This document shows, piece after piece, positions 53,695 through 62,751 of a DNA stretch of 64,000 nt. Source of the DNA: Proteiniclasticum sp. (GTDB lineage: Bacteria; Bacillota; Clostridia; Clostridiales; Clostridiaceae); NCBI RefSeq assembly GCF_003514505.1, contig NZ_DOPX01000028.1, forward strand, positions 1-64,000, read 5' to 3'. The notes beneath the pieces are model-generated. The model had not been told where the DNA came from. It saw only the letters and a list, made by a program, of their open reading frames with translations, and did not search any database. The first letter of the stretch is position 1. Each line of letters begins with the position of its first letter. The position numbers were made by a program, and so were the translations under genes.

Positions 53695-54678
53695 TCAGTC
53701 ATTGGCTTCACTCTCTTTTGAAGACTCCAACTGATTTTTCAGTTTCTGAAATTTCCCTTCTGTTCTGCTTAAGGGAGCGGAATCGAATGCTTCCTCTTTC
53801 TTTTCAGGTTGCTTGTCCATTTTCCCTCGTCTCCAGTCCCTGATGCTGCGAAGATAAGGCCGTTCCACCTTCCTGTATAAAATAAGATACGCATTGAGTT
53901 CAGCTCCCAGAACCATGATGCTGGATGTGAGCAGAAGCCAAAGAAGAAGACCAATGACAGCGCCCAGCGTGCCATAAAACCTGGAGTAATTGGCAAAATT
54001 ATTAATGTAGTACTGGAATCCCAGTGTGGCTAATATCCAAACCAGTGTAGAAAAAACCGCGCCGGGATACGCATATCTGAAGCGGATGCTTTTTACCGGA
54101 ATAAACATATAAGCTAGAATGAGAATCCCCAATATAAGTCCCACAGGCAGCAGTATTCTGATGAGGGTTATGAATCCTTCTGTGGGAAAATGAGGGAAAT
54201 AACTGGAGATGATGTTGAGAATCGTTCTGCCAAAAACAATACCAACCAAAGCGACTAGGATGGCAAAGGCCAGCTGCACCACCCAGAGGAAGGATACCAC
54301 ATATTTCTTAATAATATTGCGGTCCTCTTTAAAATCCATGGCCCGGTTCATGGCAATCATAAAAGCCCGGAAACCTCCAGACGCTGTGTAAACTGCTGCA
54401 AAAATCGATGCTGTCAGAAGGCTACCCCTCTGAACCAGGACCAGATCCAGCACCGGACCGCTGATGAGCTCATAAATCTCTTGGGGCAGTGAATTTTCCA
54501 TAAGATTTAGAATATACCCCGCATCCAGACCCAGGTAAGCAATCACGGATAAAAGAAAAATCAGAAATGGAAAAATGGACAGAAGGAGACCATAGGTCAG
54601 TCTGTATGCATAGACCATGCTCTCGTCTGCGCCTACTTTTTTGATGAATCCCATGATGAAATCAATTGCTTTCTTCAT
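53695..54678 (-). CDS. YihY/UPF0761-family membrane protein
   Basis: The 327-aa protein starts at ATG 54678 behind GGAAGTG. About six membrane helices (LLLSIFPFLIFLLSVIAYLG first) and the family segment PGAVFSTLVWILATLGFQYYI with YGTLGAVIGLLLWLL are present. The charged C-terminal tail after residue 285 is cytoplasmic and low-complexity. Members were once called BrkB or RNase BN; that activity assignment was wrong and the function is unknown. It is a single-gene unit with its own terminator. Confidence 0.87.
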   Translation of the reverse strand: MKKAIDFIMGFIKKVGADESMVYAYRLTYGLLLSIFPFLIFLLSVIAYLGLDAGYILNLMENSLPQEIYELISGPVLDLVLVQRGSLLTASIFAAVYTASGGFRAFMIAMNRAMDFKEDRNIIKKYVVSFLWVVQLAFAILVALVGIVFGRTILNIISSYFPHFPTEGFITLIRILLPVGLILGILILAYMFIPVKSIRFRYAYPGAVFSTLVWILATLGFQYYINNFANYSRFYGTLGAVIGLLLWLLLTSSIMVLGAELNAYLILYRKVERPYLRSIRDWRRGKMDKQPEKKEEAFDSAPLSRTEGKFQKLKNQLESSKESEAND

Positions 54679-54794
54679 CTTTTCACTTCCTTTTTTTCCC
54701 AGAATCACGAAAATATAATTCTATTATACTACAGATACGTCCTTTCCATCTTTCTCTTCCGTAAACAAAAGGAGAAAAAGGCATGAACGAAAAA

Positions 54795-54830
54795 GGGCAC
54801 TTGAATCCGGATTTCCGGATTCAAGTGCCC
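54795..54830. terminator. long perfect hairpin after the DUF2922 gene
   Basis: Arms of 17 bases (GGGCACTTGAATCCGGA and its complement) are separated by two bases; TTTTTC follows on the minus strand. It ends the DUF1659-DUF2922 unit, 10 bp past its stop, and shields it from the yihY-like gene. Confidence 0.85.
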
Positions 54831-54840
54831 TTTAACAGAA

Positions 54841-55047
54841 TTATGCGATGAGTTCCTCTTCACGGTTGATGGAAGCTGACTCAATGTCCACCAGCTCCTT
54901 CTCCCCTTCAAAAAGAACATTCTTAGAAATGATGGCACTCATGAGCGCCTCCACTTCCTCATCCAAAATATCCTCACGGACCTTTGGAAGTCTCAAGCTC
55001 CACTTTTTGCCTTCTTTGGTCAGGAATGTCATGGTTAATGTGTTCAT
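54841..55047 (-). CDS. DUF2922-family small protein
   Basis: The 68-aa protein (LTMTFLTKEGKKWSLRLPKVRED, in parts) matches the DUF2922 family, in which a short beta-rich protein is followed by an acidic helix (EEVEALMSAIISKN). The function is unknown. AGGAGG precedes the ATG. It lies 13 bp after the DUF1659 gene, a common pairing in Firmicutes. Confidence 0.8.
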   Translation of the reverse strand: MNTLTMTFLTKEGKKWSLRLPKVREDILDEEVEALMSAIISKNVLFEGEKELVDIESASINREEELIA

Positions 55048-55060
55048 ACTGCCTTACCTC

Positions 55061-55282
55061 CTACACTAGTTGAATTTTGCTGGTTTCCTGAACTGAAACC
55101 CCTTCAAAGGTCTGTTCAGAAAGATCCGCAATGAGCATAGCCACCTCATGAATGTCTTCTGCAAGAGCAGTAACCTTGAAGTTTTTGACTCTTCTCAGTT
55201 CCCCCACATTCTTCCCCTGGTCGTTCAGCCTCGTAAAGGTAAGAATAAGCTCCTTGGACTGTAGTTCTTGTGATACTGTCAT
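55061..55282 (-). CDS. DUF1659-family small protein
   Basis: The 73-aa protein starts at ATG 55282, nine bases after AAAGGGG. SKELILTFTRLNDQGKN and RRVKNFKVTALAEDIHEVAML fit DUF1659. No catalytic motif. Together with the DUF2922 protein it probably forms a small complex of unknown role. A possible promoter (TTTGCT, 16 bp, CATAAT) lies between 55300 and 55345 on the minus strand. Confidence 0.78.
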   Translation of the reverse strand: MTVSQELQSKELILTFTRLNDQGKNVGELRRVKNFKVTALAEDIHEVAMLIADLSEQTFEGVSVQETSKIQLV

Positions 55283-55368
55283 ATTTACCAACCCCTTTCA
55301 CTACTGAATTATGCAGTTTAGTCAAAAAGAGCAAAGCTTTTTTGAAAAAAGTGAATAAAATTTACATC

Positions 55369-55377
55369 AGATGCTAT
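55369..55377 (+). promoter_or_regulatory. extended -10 of the epimerase gene
   Basis: TGC-TATACT on the plus strand is an extended -10 about 38 bp before the ATG. The -35 is poor. It faces away from the DUF1659 gene. Confidence 0.45.
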
Positions 55378-55415
55378 ACTGAAGATAATATCAATTGAGA
55401 AAAAAGGAGTCTTCT

Positions 55416-56285
55416 ATGCTAGAACTTAAAAATGAACACCTCACCGCAACATTTATAACCACAGGCGCTGAACTGACTTCCCTAAAAGACACCAAGGGAA
55501 CCGAATACCTCATGAGAGATGAAAGGTACTGGGGCTATACCGCTCCCCATCTGTTCCCTGTCATTGGGATGCTTCAGGATTCGACGCTTCGTCATGAGGG
55601 CAAGGATTATCCTCAGAAACGGCATGGCTTTGCCAGAAACATGGAGTTTCAGGTAACCTCCCAGGACGAAGATACCTTGGTTTTCGATCTCATCTCCAGC
55701 GAAAAAACAAAGTCCCTTTATCCCTTCGATTTTTTATTCCGGGTCATCTATACCTTAAAAAACACCTCCCTGACCATCTCCTATCAGGTGGAGAACAGAG
55801 GAAGTGAAGTAATGCCCTATTCTGTTGGTGCACATCCAGCCTTCTGGGTCCCATTCCATAAGGATGGCCAATTCACAGACTATGCTCTGGTATTTGAAAA
55901 GGAGGAGTGTCTTGAACGAATTCCCATCAATATCGAAACCGGACTCCTGAAAAAGCCAAAGACACCCTTCATGGAGAAAGCTTCCAGGATTCCCCTCCAA
56001 AAGAGTCTTTTCAAGAAAGATGCCTTGATATTCCAGAATCTTGAGTCCTCTTATGTCTCTTTGGAGTCTTTCAAAAATGAAGGTACTGTCCGTTTCCATT
56101 TCAAAGAATTCCCTTTTCTTGGCATCTGGACCACCGACGATGATGCACCGTTCCTCTGTTTGGAGCCTTGGGCAGGACATGCGGATTATGAAGGGTTCCA
56201 GGGGGATTATCTGGAAAAAGAAGATAATGTCCTTTTACACCAAAACGAATCCAGAACCTTCTCCTACACCATTGAAATCCGATAA
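55416..56285 (+). CDS. aldose 1-epimerase family protein, LacX type
   Basis: This 289-aa cytoplasmic protein is the only intact plus-strand gene outside the mobile region. The galactose-mutarotase fold shows APHLFPVIG, KRHGFARNMEF (conserved His), YSVGAHPAFWVPF (second His) and LCLEPWAGHAD (catalytic Glu). It likely interconverts anomers of a hexose or hexose phosphate; LacX-type substrates are not settled. The start ATG 55416 is six bases after AAGGAG. It converges with gntK at a shared terminator. Confidence 0.85.
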   Translation: MLELKNEHLTATFITTGAELTSLKDTKGTEYLMRDERYWGYTAPHLFPVIGMLQDSTLRHEGKDYPQKRHGFARNMEFQVTSQDEDTLVFDLISSEKTKSLYPFDFLFRVIYTLKNTSLTISYQVENRGSEVMPYSVGAHPAFWVPFHKDGQFTDYALVFEKEECLERIPINIETGLLKKPKTPFMEKASRIPLQKSLFKKDALIFQNLESSYVSLESFKNEGTVRFHFKEFPFLGIWTTDDDAPFLCLEPWAGHADYEGFQGDYLEKEDNVLLHQNESRTFSYTIEIR

Positions 56286-56287
56286 AT

Positions 56288-56333
56288 GCAAAAGCGGCGC
56301 CGGTCCCCAAAAAAGGACTGTGCACCGCTTTTT
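56288..56333. terminator. bidirectional terminator between epimerase and gntK
   Basis: AAAAGCGG and CCGCTTTTTT arms with inner GC/TCC pairing flank an A-rich loop; T/A runs on both sides let it serve both converging genes. Confidence 0.75.
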
Positions 56334-56351
56334 TCATTTAGTTTATGATTG

Positions 56352-57815
56352 TCAGTCTTCCTCATCCAAGAGATATTTGAGACGAACCACAGCTTTGGTG
56401 ATTTTCTGATACCTTTTGAAGTTCTCTTCATACTGAAGAGCCTTGTCACCCGGCAAAAACATCTCTTTCTTCTTCGTGTTCAGCCTTATGCCTTCTATGC
56501 CCAAGCGGACAGCCCCTAAAGAAGAGCTGCTGGCAGCATCCACTCTTTGTACTTCACGGCCCATGACTTCAGCAAGTATACTTGCCATCTCATGATTCTC
56601 GAAGACTCCTCCCGATACCTTAAGGAGACTGATCTTCCCATGAAGCCTTTCAATCTCCGTCAACACTTCTTTCAGATTGAAAAAGATCCCTTCCACTGCA
56701 GCACGGATGAAATGCTTTTTTTCTGCCCTGGGTGTGATTCCCACAAAACCTGCAAAAAGATGGCCATCATAATACGGCGCCCGCTCTCCATAAAGGTAGG
56801 GTATAAAAGTGATCCCCTCAGCTCCCGGTTCTGACTCTAATAAATTCTTCGAAAGATCTCTGTAAAAATGATCCGGATGCTCGTAAAAGAGACCACTAAG
56901 ATAAGCAAGAACATTTCCTCCGTTGTTCACTGCTCCCCCCAGGACATACTGTCCCTTCCTGAGATAATAGCAGAAGATCTTCCCCTCCGGATGGAGAAGA
57001 ATCCTGTCAGAGGTGATCCTCACCGCGCCGCTGGTGCCAAGGGTCACTGCAGCCTCATAAGGCTCTGTCACATCTCCCCCAAGATTTGCGAGGCAGCCGT
57101 CAGACCCGCCAATGAGAACCTTGCAGCTGGAGGGCAGTTTCGTTCTTGAAAGAGCTTCCAGATTCTTCAATGAAAACATCTCCTCCACATCCACTGGCCT
57201 TGAAAACTGGGAAGGCACCATGGAAAGCTCCTGTAGAATCTCCTCATCAAAAACCAAATCCTGAAGATGAAAAAGACCTGTGGCGGAGGCTATGGAATAG
57301 TCCACCACATATTCTCCACTGAGTTTTCTCATGATGAACTCTTTGATGCCAATGGCCTTTTTTGTCTTTTTCAGAAGATCCGTATTCTTTTGAAACCAAA
57401 GAAGTTTAAAAAAGGGGCTCATGGGATGAAGGGGCGTACCTGTTTTTTGGTAAAAAGCTCCTGCATCCTCTCTTTTCTTAAACTCCTCCACAAGTTCTTC
57501 TGCACGGCTGTCAGACCAGAGTATGCTTTTTGTCAAAGGCTGATCTTTTTCATCCATGAGAATCAGGCTGTGCATGGCACTGGAAAAAGCCATATAAGTC
57601 ACATGCTCTCTCTTTTCCTCATGTCTATTCAGAAGCTCTTCCACTGCTTGAAGAAAGCTTTCAAACACCTCTTCAGGATCCTGCTCTGCATAGTGCGCTT
57701 TATCCTGATAGGTTCTATACCCTTTGCTTACAAAGTCAAGATTTTGAAACGTTTCATCAAAAAGCACTACTTTTGTGCTGGTGGTGCCAATATCTGCACC
57801 AATATAATACTTCAT
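56352..57815 (-). CDS. gntK: FGGY-family gluconokinase
   Basis: The 487-aa sugar kinase has the N-terminal phosphate loop IGADIGTTSTKVVLFD, AFSSAMHSLILMD, the catalytic Asp region GGSDGCLANLGG, and TLGTSGAVRI for ATP binding. It is most like GntK, making 6-phosphogluconate; xylulokinase-like specificity cannot be ruled out. The ATG shares one base with the gnd stop (TGATG), so expression is coupled to the enzyme that uses the product. No gluconate permease is present nearby. Confidence 0.82.
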   Translation of the reverse strand: MKYYIGADIGTTSTKVVLFDETFQNLDFVSKGYRTYQDKAHYAEQDPEEVFESFLQAVEELLNRHEEKREHVTYMAFSSAMHSLILMDEKDQPLTKSILWSDSRAEELVEEFKKREDAGAFYQKTGTPLHPMSPFFKLLWFQKNTDLLKKTKKAIGIKEFIMRKLSGEYVVDYSIASATGLFHLQDLVFDEEILQELSMVPSQFSRPVDVEEMFSLKNLEALSRTKLPSSCKVLIGGSDGCLANLGGDVTEPYEAAVTLGTSGAVRITSDRILLHPEGKIFCYYLRKGQYVLGGAVNNGGNVLAYLSGLFYEHPDHFYRDLSKNLLESEPGAEGITFIPYLYGERAPYYDGHLFAGFVGITPRAEKKHFIRAAVEGIFFNLKEVLTEIERLHGKISLLKVSGGVFENHEMASILAEVMGREVQRVDAASSSSLGAVRLGIEGIRLNTKKKEMFLPGDKALQYEENFKRYQKITKAVVRLKYLLDEED

Positions 57816-58720
57816 CACCCAACATCCTTTTTATGGACCTCGTGACCTCCAAAAGCATTTCTCAGGGAAGCCACGATTTTTTCTCCGTATTTTTCCTCAT
57901 CACCTGAAGCATACCGCACCATGAGAGATTGTGCAATCACCGGAATAGGCACCTGAAGATGGAGCGCTTCCTCCAGTGTCCACTTTCCTTCTCCAGAAGA
58001 GGGAATCACCCCTGCCAGATCCTCCTGTCCCGGATCCTCCCGAAGAAGCTTCTCCGTCAGCTCCATGAGCCAGCTCCTCACCACTGAACCATGATTGAAT
58101 ACTTTGGCCACTTGCTCCAGTTTAAAATCAAACGGGCTGTGGTGAAGCAGATTGAATCCTTCTCCTATGGCCTGCATCATCCCGTACTCTATGCCGTTAT
58201 GAACCATCTTAAGATAGTGACCGCTTCCAGAGGTGCCTGTATAAAGATATCCGGATGGAACGGTTAAGTCCCTGAAAAGTGTTTCCATCCGGGAGAACAC
58301 TTCCTGCTTTCCTCCAATCATCATGCAGGCTCCATTTCGCGCTCCCTCCACACCACCAGATGTGCCCACATCCAGATAATGGATTCCGGCTGCAGCCGCC
58401 TCCTCGGCCCTTCTCACAGAGTCCTTATAATGAGCATTGCCCCCGTCCATCAGCACATCCTCTGGATCAAGGAGAAGGAGAAGTCTCTGGAAAACTGCTT
58501 CTGTAATGGTCCCTGCAGGAAGCATCAGCCACAATGCCCTGGGCCGTTCCAATGAATAAACAAGCTTTTCCAAAGAATCGTAAAAGCATCCTCCTTCCGC
58601 CACAACCTCGTCTGAAACAGCTGCATTGATGTCGTGAGCATGCACCTCATGATTTCTTTCTCTCATCTGTGAAAACAGCATTCTGCCCATCTTACCCAGT
58701 CCTATCAGTCCTATTACCAT
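57815..58720 (-). CDS. gnd: 6-phosphogluconate dehydrogenase, decarboxylating (short type)
   Basis: The 301-aa enzyme has the Rossmann motif IGLIGLGKMGRML at the N-terminus, LMDGGNAHYKDS, YLDVGTSGGVEGARNGA and KMVHNGIEYGMMQA with the catalytic Lys. It belongs to the short YqeC/GntZ type of about 300 aa rather than the 470-aa Gnd. It yields ribulose 5-phosphate and CO2. The start is ATG 58720 or 58726; the former is better spaced from GAGAGG. Confidence 0.88.
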   Translation of the reverse strand: MVIGLIGLGKMGRMLFSQMRERNHEVHAHDINAAVSDEVVAEGGCFYDSLEKLVYSLERPRALWLMLPAGTITEAVFQRLLLLLDPEDVLMDGGNAHYKDSVRRAEEAAAAGIHYLDVGTSGGVEGARNGACMMIGGKQEVFSRMETLFRDLTVPSGYLYTGTSGSGHYLKMVHNGIEYGMMQAIGEGFNLLHHSPFDFKLEQVAKVFNHGSVVRSWLMELTEKLLREDPGQEDLAGVIPSSGEGKWTLEEALHLQVPIPVIAQSLMVRYASGDEEKYGEKIVASLRNAFGGHEVHKKDVG

Positions 58721-58780
58721 ATTCATCCTCTCCTCTTCTTTGTATCTGTACTCCTTTGCCATGCGCACGGCACAAAGCAA

Positions 58781-58803
58781 AAGGCAAGGATATTCCTTGC
58801 CTT
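58781..58803 (-). terminator. hairpin between malH and gnd
   Basis: AAGGCAAGGA and TCCTTGCCTT with a 3-base loop are followed by TTGCTTTG on the minus strand. It is probably a partial terminator that lowers read-through from the alpha-glucoside genes into gnd-gntK. Confidence 0.65.
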
Positions 58804-58808
58804 CGCTA

Positions 58809-60134
58809 CTAGCTCAGTTCTGGCCAGAAGTCTTTGTTGGCCTCGATGAGATCATCCAGCAGCGCTTTAGCCACCCCTGCGCTGGGGATGGTCTTTGAAA
58901 GCGTCAGTGCCTGCCAGAGTTTCTGGTAACTCTTTTCGATGTAGGCTTCCACCACCATCTTCTCCACCATCAGCTGCTGATACATGAGGGTTTTTTCAAA
59001 ATCAGGGATTTTCCCCTGAGAAAGAGCTTCTGGGCCTCCACTGCCTACAATGCAAGGCACTTCCACCATAGCATCATCTGGGAAGTTTGAAATAGCACCG
59101 TTATTTTCCACAATCATCAGCATTCTCTCATGGGTGTTGTAGGCAATGGCTCTGGCCAGATCCACAATAAAGGATGCATGCGCATCAATATGGAAGCCGC
59201 TGTCTACCGCAGTGCCTTTTCTTACAATATCTTTGGCAGCATCAAACACGGTCTTCTCCCGGCCTTCCATGACCTCATTGGCTCTTGTGAAGCTTAAGTT
59301 TGCATGGGCAACTTCATCATCAGGGTACAGATAGTACTTCAAGTAGGTGTTCGGCAAGTACCTTGGATTAACGGCAAGAAGATCTTTGGCTTTTTTATGG
59401 GTCTTCTGCCAGCTGGGATCTGTATGCTGCGTATCCACCTCTATCTGAGTCAGATACCCATGTTCGCTGACATAAGACTTGATGTCTTCAAGATACTCAT
59501 TCCCCTCTTGATCTTTGACACTGGTCCACCATCCGAAATGATTAAGACCAAAATACCTTACATTCAGTTCCTTTGGGGTCTTTCCAATGATTTGGGACAT
59601 TCTTCGCAGAGTCCCCACTGGCATATCACAGATATTAAGAACCTTCGCTTCTGGTCTCAGTACTCTGCAAGCCTCTGCCACAATGGAGGCTGGATTGGAG
59701 TAATTGAGCATCCAGCAGTCTTTAGAGTATCTCTCCATATAATCAATGATTTCCAGCATACCAGTGATGCTCCTCATACCGTAAGCAATTCCTCCTGGTC
59801 CGCAGGTCTCTTGTCCGATGACCCCATACTTCAGGGGAATCTTCTCATCTAGCTCTCTCATGGCATACTTTCCAACACGGATATGGGCCATACAGAAATC
59901 TGTGTCTGTAAAAGCTTCCTCCGGATCCGTTGTGTGCTTGAATTCTATTTCTGGTGCATTCTCTCTTAGAAGGATCGCAAGTGCGTCTCCAAGGATTCCT
60001 TGTCTCTCTCCATCGTTGTCATAGAGTGTCAGTTTCCTCAGCGGAAACCTATCCTGATTGTCCAGAAGCATCATGACAATTCCCGGGGTAAAGGTGCTTC
60101 CACCGCCTGCAATCACTACTGAAAATTTCTTCAT
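58809..60134 (-). CDS. malH: GH4 6-phospho-alpha-glucosidase
   Basis: The 441-aa NAD+- and metal-dependent glycosidase starts FSVVIAGGGSTFTPGIVMML, with the family-4 segments IRVGKYAMRELDEKIPL, GQETCGPGGIAYGMRS, the metal Cys/His in NICDMP and LNHFGWW, and ANEVMEGREK. These match MalH/AglB-type 6-phospho-alpha-glucosidases (CDMP motif) rather than 6-phospho-beta-glucosidases. It hydrolyses maltose 6'-phosphate and related sugars to glucose and glucose 6-phosphate. The start is taken at ATG 60134, like MalH; ATG 60146 is possible. It follows the PTS gene by 33 bp. Confidence 0.9.
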   Translation of the reverse strand: MKKFSVVIAGGGSTFTPGIVMMLLDNQDRFPLRKLTLYDNDGERQGILGDALAILLRENAPEIEFKHTTDPEEAFTDTDFCMAHIRVGKYAMRELDEKIPLKYGVIGQETCGPGGIAYGMRSITGMLEIIDYMERYSKDCWMLNYSNPASIVAEACRVLRPEAKVLNICDMPVGTLRRMSQIIGKTPKELNVRYFGLNHFGWWTSVKDQEGNEYLEDIKSYVSEHGYLTQIEVDTQHTDPSWQKTHKKAKDLLAVNPRYLPNTYLKYYLYPDDEVAHANLSFTRANEVMEGREKTVFDAAKDIVRKGTAVDSGFHIDAHASFIVDLARAIAYNTHERMLMIVENNGAISNFPDDAMVEVPCIVGSGGPEALSQGKIPDFEKTLMYQQLMVEKMVVEAYIEKSYQKLWQALTLSKTIPSAGVAKALLDDLIEANKDFWPELS

Positions 60135-60167
60135 CTGTTTATTCATTCCCTTCAAAATTCTGGAAAT

Positions 60168-61745
60168 TTAGCTTTCCAGATACAAATCAACCGCCTTGCG
60201 CACGCTGTTCACTTGAAGTCCATAGACCACCTGAACATTATTTCCCTTTGATACCACACCTGTGGCGCCAGTCTCATTTTTCAGCCTGCTCTCATCCACT
60301 TTCCCAGGCTCTTTCAGCATTACCCGAAGTCTTGTGAAACAGTTGTCCACCGTTTCAATATTCTCAGGGCCACCCAGCGCTTCTACAATGATGTCAGCAG
60401 GAACTTCCTCGTTTCTTATATTTTTTCCGCTCTGCTTTTTTTCTTCATACTCTTTCTTGGAGTAGAGCTTCACTTCTCCCCCTTCCTCTTCTCTACCAAT
60501 GGTCTTCAGGTTCCACACTTTGATGAGGGTTCTGAAGATGAAGTAGTAAAGGAGGAAAAAAACGAGGCCCACTGCAATATACATCGGCCATCCTGTTTTT
60601 TCCACACCCAAGGGCACGTTATAGAGCAGGAAGTCAATGAATCCATTGGGTCCGATGGCTCTTACGTTGAAAAGGTTCAGAACCACCATACTCAGTCCGC
60701 TGAGCACAGAGTGGATTCCAAATAGGATGGGAGACACAAACATAAAGGAAAACTCAATGGGCTCAGTAACACCTGCAATGAAGGAAGTCACTGCTGCAGG
60801 AATCAGAATCGCTCTAGCTTTCGCTTTGTTCTCCGGCTTAGCCATCTGATACATGGCAACACAGGCCCCGATGAGCCCAAACATCTTGGAGATGCCTCTA
60901 GCATCCCAGATGACACTCTGAGAAAGAACCTTCACCGTATTGTCCGCAATTTCAGCAAAGTAAATGTTTCTTGAGCCTTCAAGAAGCACACCACCCACTT
61001 CCTGAACCCCTCCCAGGGAAGAGTAAAGGAAAGGTGTATAGACAAGATGATGAAGTCCCGTTGGAATCAGAAGCCTCTCCAGCATTCCATACAGGAACAG
61101 TCCCACATTTCCGCTGCCGTTGATGAAGCTTCCCAGGCCATTGATACCACTTTGGAAAAATGGCCAGACATAACTGAACATAATAGCAAGAAGGACCACC
61201 ACTGGAATTAGAACGATAAAGACAAATCTTGCTCCGCCGTAGATCTGAAAGGCATTATTGAACTCTTTGTCAATAAATCGGTTATGCACATAAGCAGTAA
61301 CAATACCCAGGATGATTCCTAGGAATACTCCCATGTCAAGGATCTGAACGCCCATGACCATGGTCTGTCCTGTTCCTCTAAGAGAATCTCCCTCAAAAAG
61401 ACTTCCGGTCAGTGCCATAAACTTATTCATGGCATTGATAAATACGAGGAATCCGAGAAGCGCTGTGAATCCTGCTTCAGCTTTCTTTTTCTCTGCAAGG
61501 CCAACAGCGATTCCCACTGCAAATATCAGTCCTAAATTGGTGAGAATGGAAACCAGTGATCCAGACAAGATCGCGCCAAATCCTTTAGTGACCGGATTGT
61601 CCAGAAAAGGAACTGCCTCTAGGAGCTTGGCATTGGTGAAGAGATTTCCGATGGCAATGAGTATACCGGCAATGGGTAAAATGAGTACGGGGATGAACAT
61701 TGCTTTTGCAAAACGCTGCATACTGTTCATAAGTTTTTCTTTCAT
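60168..61745 (-). CDS. malB: alpha-glucoside PTS EIICB component
   Basis: The 525-aa membrane permease carries an N-terminal EIIC domain with about ten helices (FIPVLILPIAGILIAIGNLF first, then GLHHLVYTPFLY and GVTEPIEFSFMFVSP) and a C-terminal EIIB domain whose phosphorylated Cys is in ETVDNCFTRLRV. No EIIA is attached, so a general glucose-type EIIA is needed. With malH next to it, maltose and related alpha-glucosides are the likely substrates. AGGAGG precedes the ATG. Confidence 0.9.
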   Translation of the reverse strand: MKEKLMNSMQRFAKAMFIPVLILPIAGILIAIGNLFTNAKLLEAVPFLDNPVTKGFGAILSGSLVSILTNLGLIFAVGIAVGLAEKKKAEAGFTALLGFLVFINAMNKFMALTGSLFEGDSLRGTGQTMVMGVQILDMGVFLGIILGIVTAYVHNRFIDKEFNNAFQIYGGARFVFIVLIPVVVLLAIMFSYVWPFFQSGINGLGSFINGSGNVGLFLYGMLERLLIPTGLHHLVYTPFLYSSLGGVQEVGGVLLEGSRNIYFAEIADNTVKVLSQSVIWDARGISKMFGLIGACVAMYQMAKPENKAKARAILIPAAVTSFIAGVTEPIEFSFMFVSPILFGIHSVLSGLSMVVLNLFNVRAIGPNGFIDFLLYNVPLGVEKTGWPMYIAVGLVFFLLYYFIFRTLIKVWNLKTIGREEEGGEVKLYSKKEYEEKKQSGKNIRNEEVPADIIVEALGGPENIETVDNCFTRLRVMLKEPGKVDESRLKNETGATGVVSKGNNVQVVYGLQVNSVRKAVDLYLES

Positions 61746-61774
61746 GAGTCTATCCTCCTTTTATCGATAGGTTC

Positions 61775-61803
61775 AGTTTAGGGGATAGGCCCCCATTGGT
61801 AAA
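61775..61803 (-). promoter_or_regulatory. malB-malH promoter with possible cre
   Basis: TTTACC (61798-61803) and TAAACT (61775-61780) are 17 bp apart on the minus strand. TGAAACCCTTTACC (61798-61811) fits a catabolite-responsive element at 12 of 14 positions and covers the -35. GGGG/CCCC repeats in the spacer might bind the RpiR protein. Confidence 0.5.
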
Positions 61804-61820
61804 GGGTTTCAAGGCAAAAG

Positions 61821-61852
61821 GAAACACGTCCCGCCAATGTGGAACGTGTTTC
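61821..61852 (-). terminator. hairpin after the rpiR-type gene
   Basis: GAAACACGT and ACGTGTTTC arms with a 14-base loop, then CTTTTG on the minus strand, 11 bp after the regulator stop. Confidence 0.5.
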
Positions 61853-61863
61853 GAATAAATCAG

Positions 61864-62604
61864 TTACATAGAGATTGAGACCAGGTACTCAAATAAAAGA
61901 AGAAGCTCTGCAAAAAAATAATTTTTGGAGATATTCCGGTCATCCAGTTTTTTGCTGTCCTCAATCTTCAGCGGAATATCCGCTATCCTGGAAGCTCTGT
62001 TATCCAGTTCACTGGTAAAGACGACAACAGGAATTCCCTTCTCTTTGCAGTATTCCATTTTATCGAGGACCTGCTGGGTTTCCCCTGATTTTGTTACAGT
62101 GATCAGCATGCCGATATGGTCCACATTGCTCTCCAGAATAGCAATGGAGTCATTACCCGTGGCAAAAATAACCCGCTTTCCGTTGACCAGAAGCTTTTTG
62201 TAAAGATACTCCCCAATGATGCCCGAAAACCCGGTGGCATAGATGAAGATATACTTCTCTTTGGTGCTCTTCAGAAGGCCTGAAAAGGCGTCTATATTCT
62301 TTTTCTCGTTGAGCTGCAGGATTTCCTTCAGCATCCCATTGTCAGCGCCTTCATGCTCTTTGCTCTTTCTTCTGTCTTCTCCCTCGACCATCGGAACCAG
62401 CTGGTAGTACATGTCGATGAATCCTGAGTAGCCAAGCTTTTTGGCCAGCCTCATAATGGAGGAAGGTGAGGTATAATTTTCCCTGGCAATCTGTCTAACC
62501 CCTTTCTCCAGCACCGTATCCATATGCTCCACCATGTAGAGAAGCACTTTCTCTTCTGTCTCTGTCAGGGATTTCCCCTTTATTATCTTAGCTAAATCCA
62601 CCAT
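61864..62604 (-). CDS. RpiR/MurR-family transcriptional regulator
   Basis: The product is 246 aa from ATG 62604 with AAAGGGGG six to nine bases upstream. The N-terminal HTH reads GVRQIARENYTSPSSIMRLAKKLGYSGF. The SIS sugar-phosphate-binding domain follows (YIFIYATGFSGIIGEYLYKKL, then VTKSGETQQVLDKMEYCKEKGIPVVVFT, in parts). It sits directly upstream of malB on the same strand and probably controls it in response to a phosphorylated alpha-glucoside or glucose 6-phosphate. Confidence 0.88.
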   Translation of the reverse strand: MVDLAKIIKGKSLTETEEKVLLYMVEHMDTVLEKGVRQIARENYTSPSSIMRLAKKLGYSGFIDMYYQLVPMVEGEDRRKSKEHEGADNGMLKEILQLNEKKNIDAFSGLLKSTKEKYIFIYATGFSGIIGEYLYKKLLVNGKRVIFATGNDSIAILESNVDHIGMLITVTKSGETQQVLDKMEYCKEKGIPVVVFTSELDNRASRIADIPLKIEDSKKLDDRNISKNYFFAELLLLFEYLVSISM

Positions 62605-62660
62605 CAAGCTTCCCCCTTTCATCTCTACATACACACACTCTCTTGCTGTTATTTCAATTT

Positions 62661-62690
62661 ATTCTATCATAGTTTCCGTTCTTCACACAA
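62661..62690 (-). promoter_or_regulatory. promoter of the rpiR-type gene
   Basis: TTGTGT (62685-62690) and TAGAAT (62661-62666) are 18 bp apart on the minus strand. Confidence 0.5.
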
Positions 62691-62706
62691 AACACTAAGA
62701 ATGCCC

Positions 62707-62740
62707 AAAAAAATAGCCCCTTGCTAAAAAGCAAGAGGCT
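62707..62740 (-). terminator. amidase terminator
   Basis: AGCCTCTTGCT and AGCAAGGGGCT pair around a short T loop on the minus strand, followed by ATTTTTTT, 12 bp after the amidase stop. Confidence 0.85.
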
Positions 62741-62751
62741 GAAAAATTAAA

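Noticed and set aside
54795..54830. Attachment site or IS inverted repeat
   Set aside because: The near-perfect palindrome is followed by a T-run right after a stop codon, which fits a terminator; no second copy or mobile gene is nearby.
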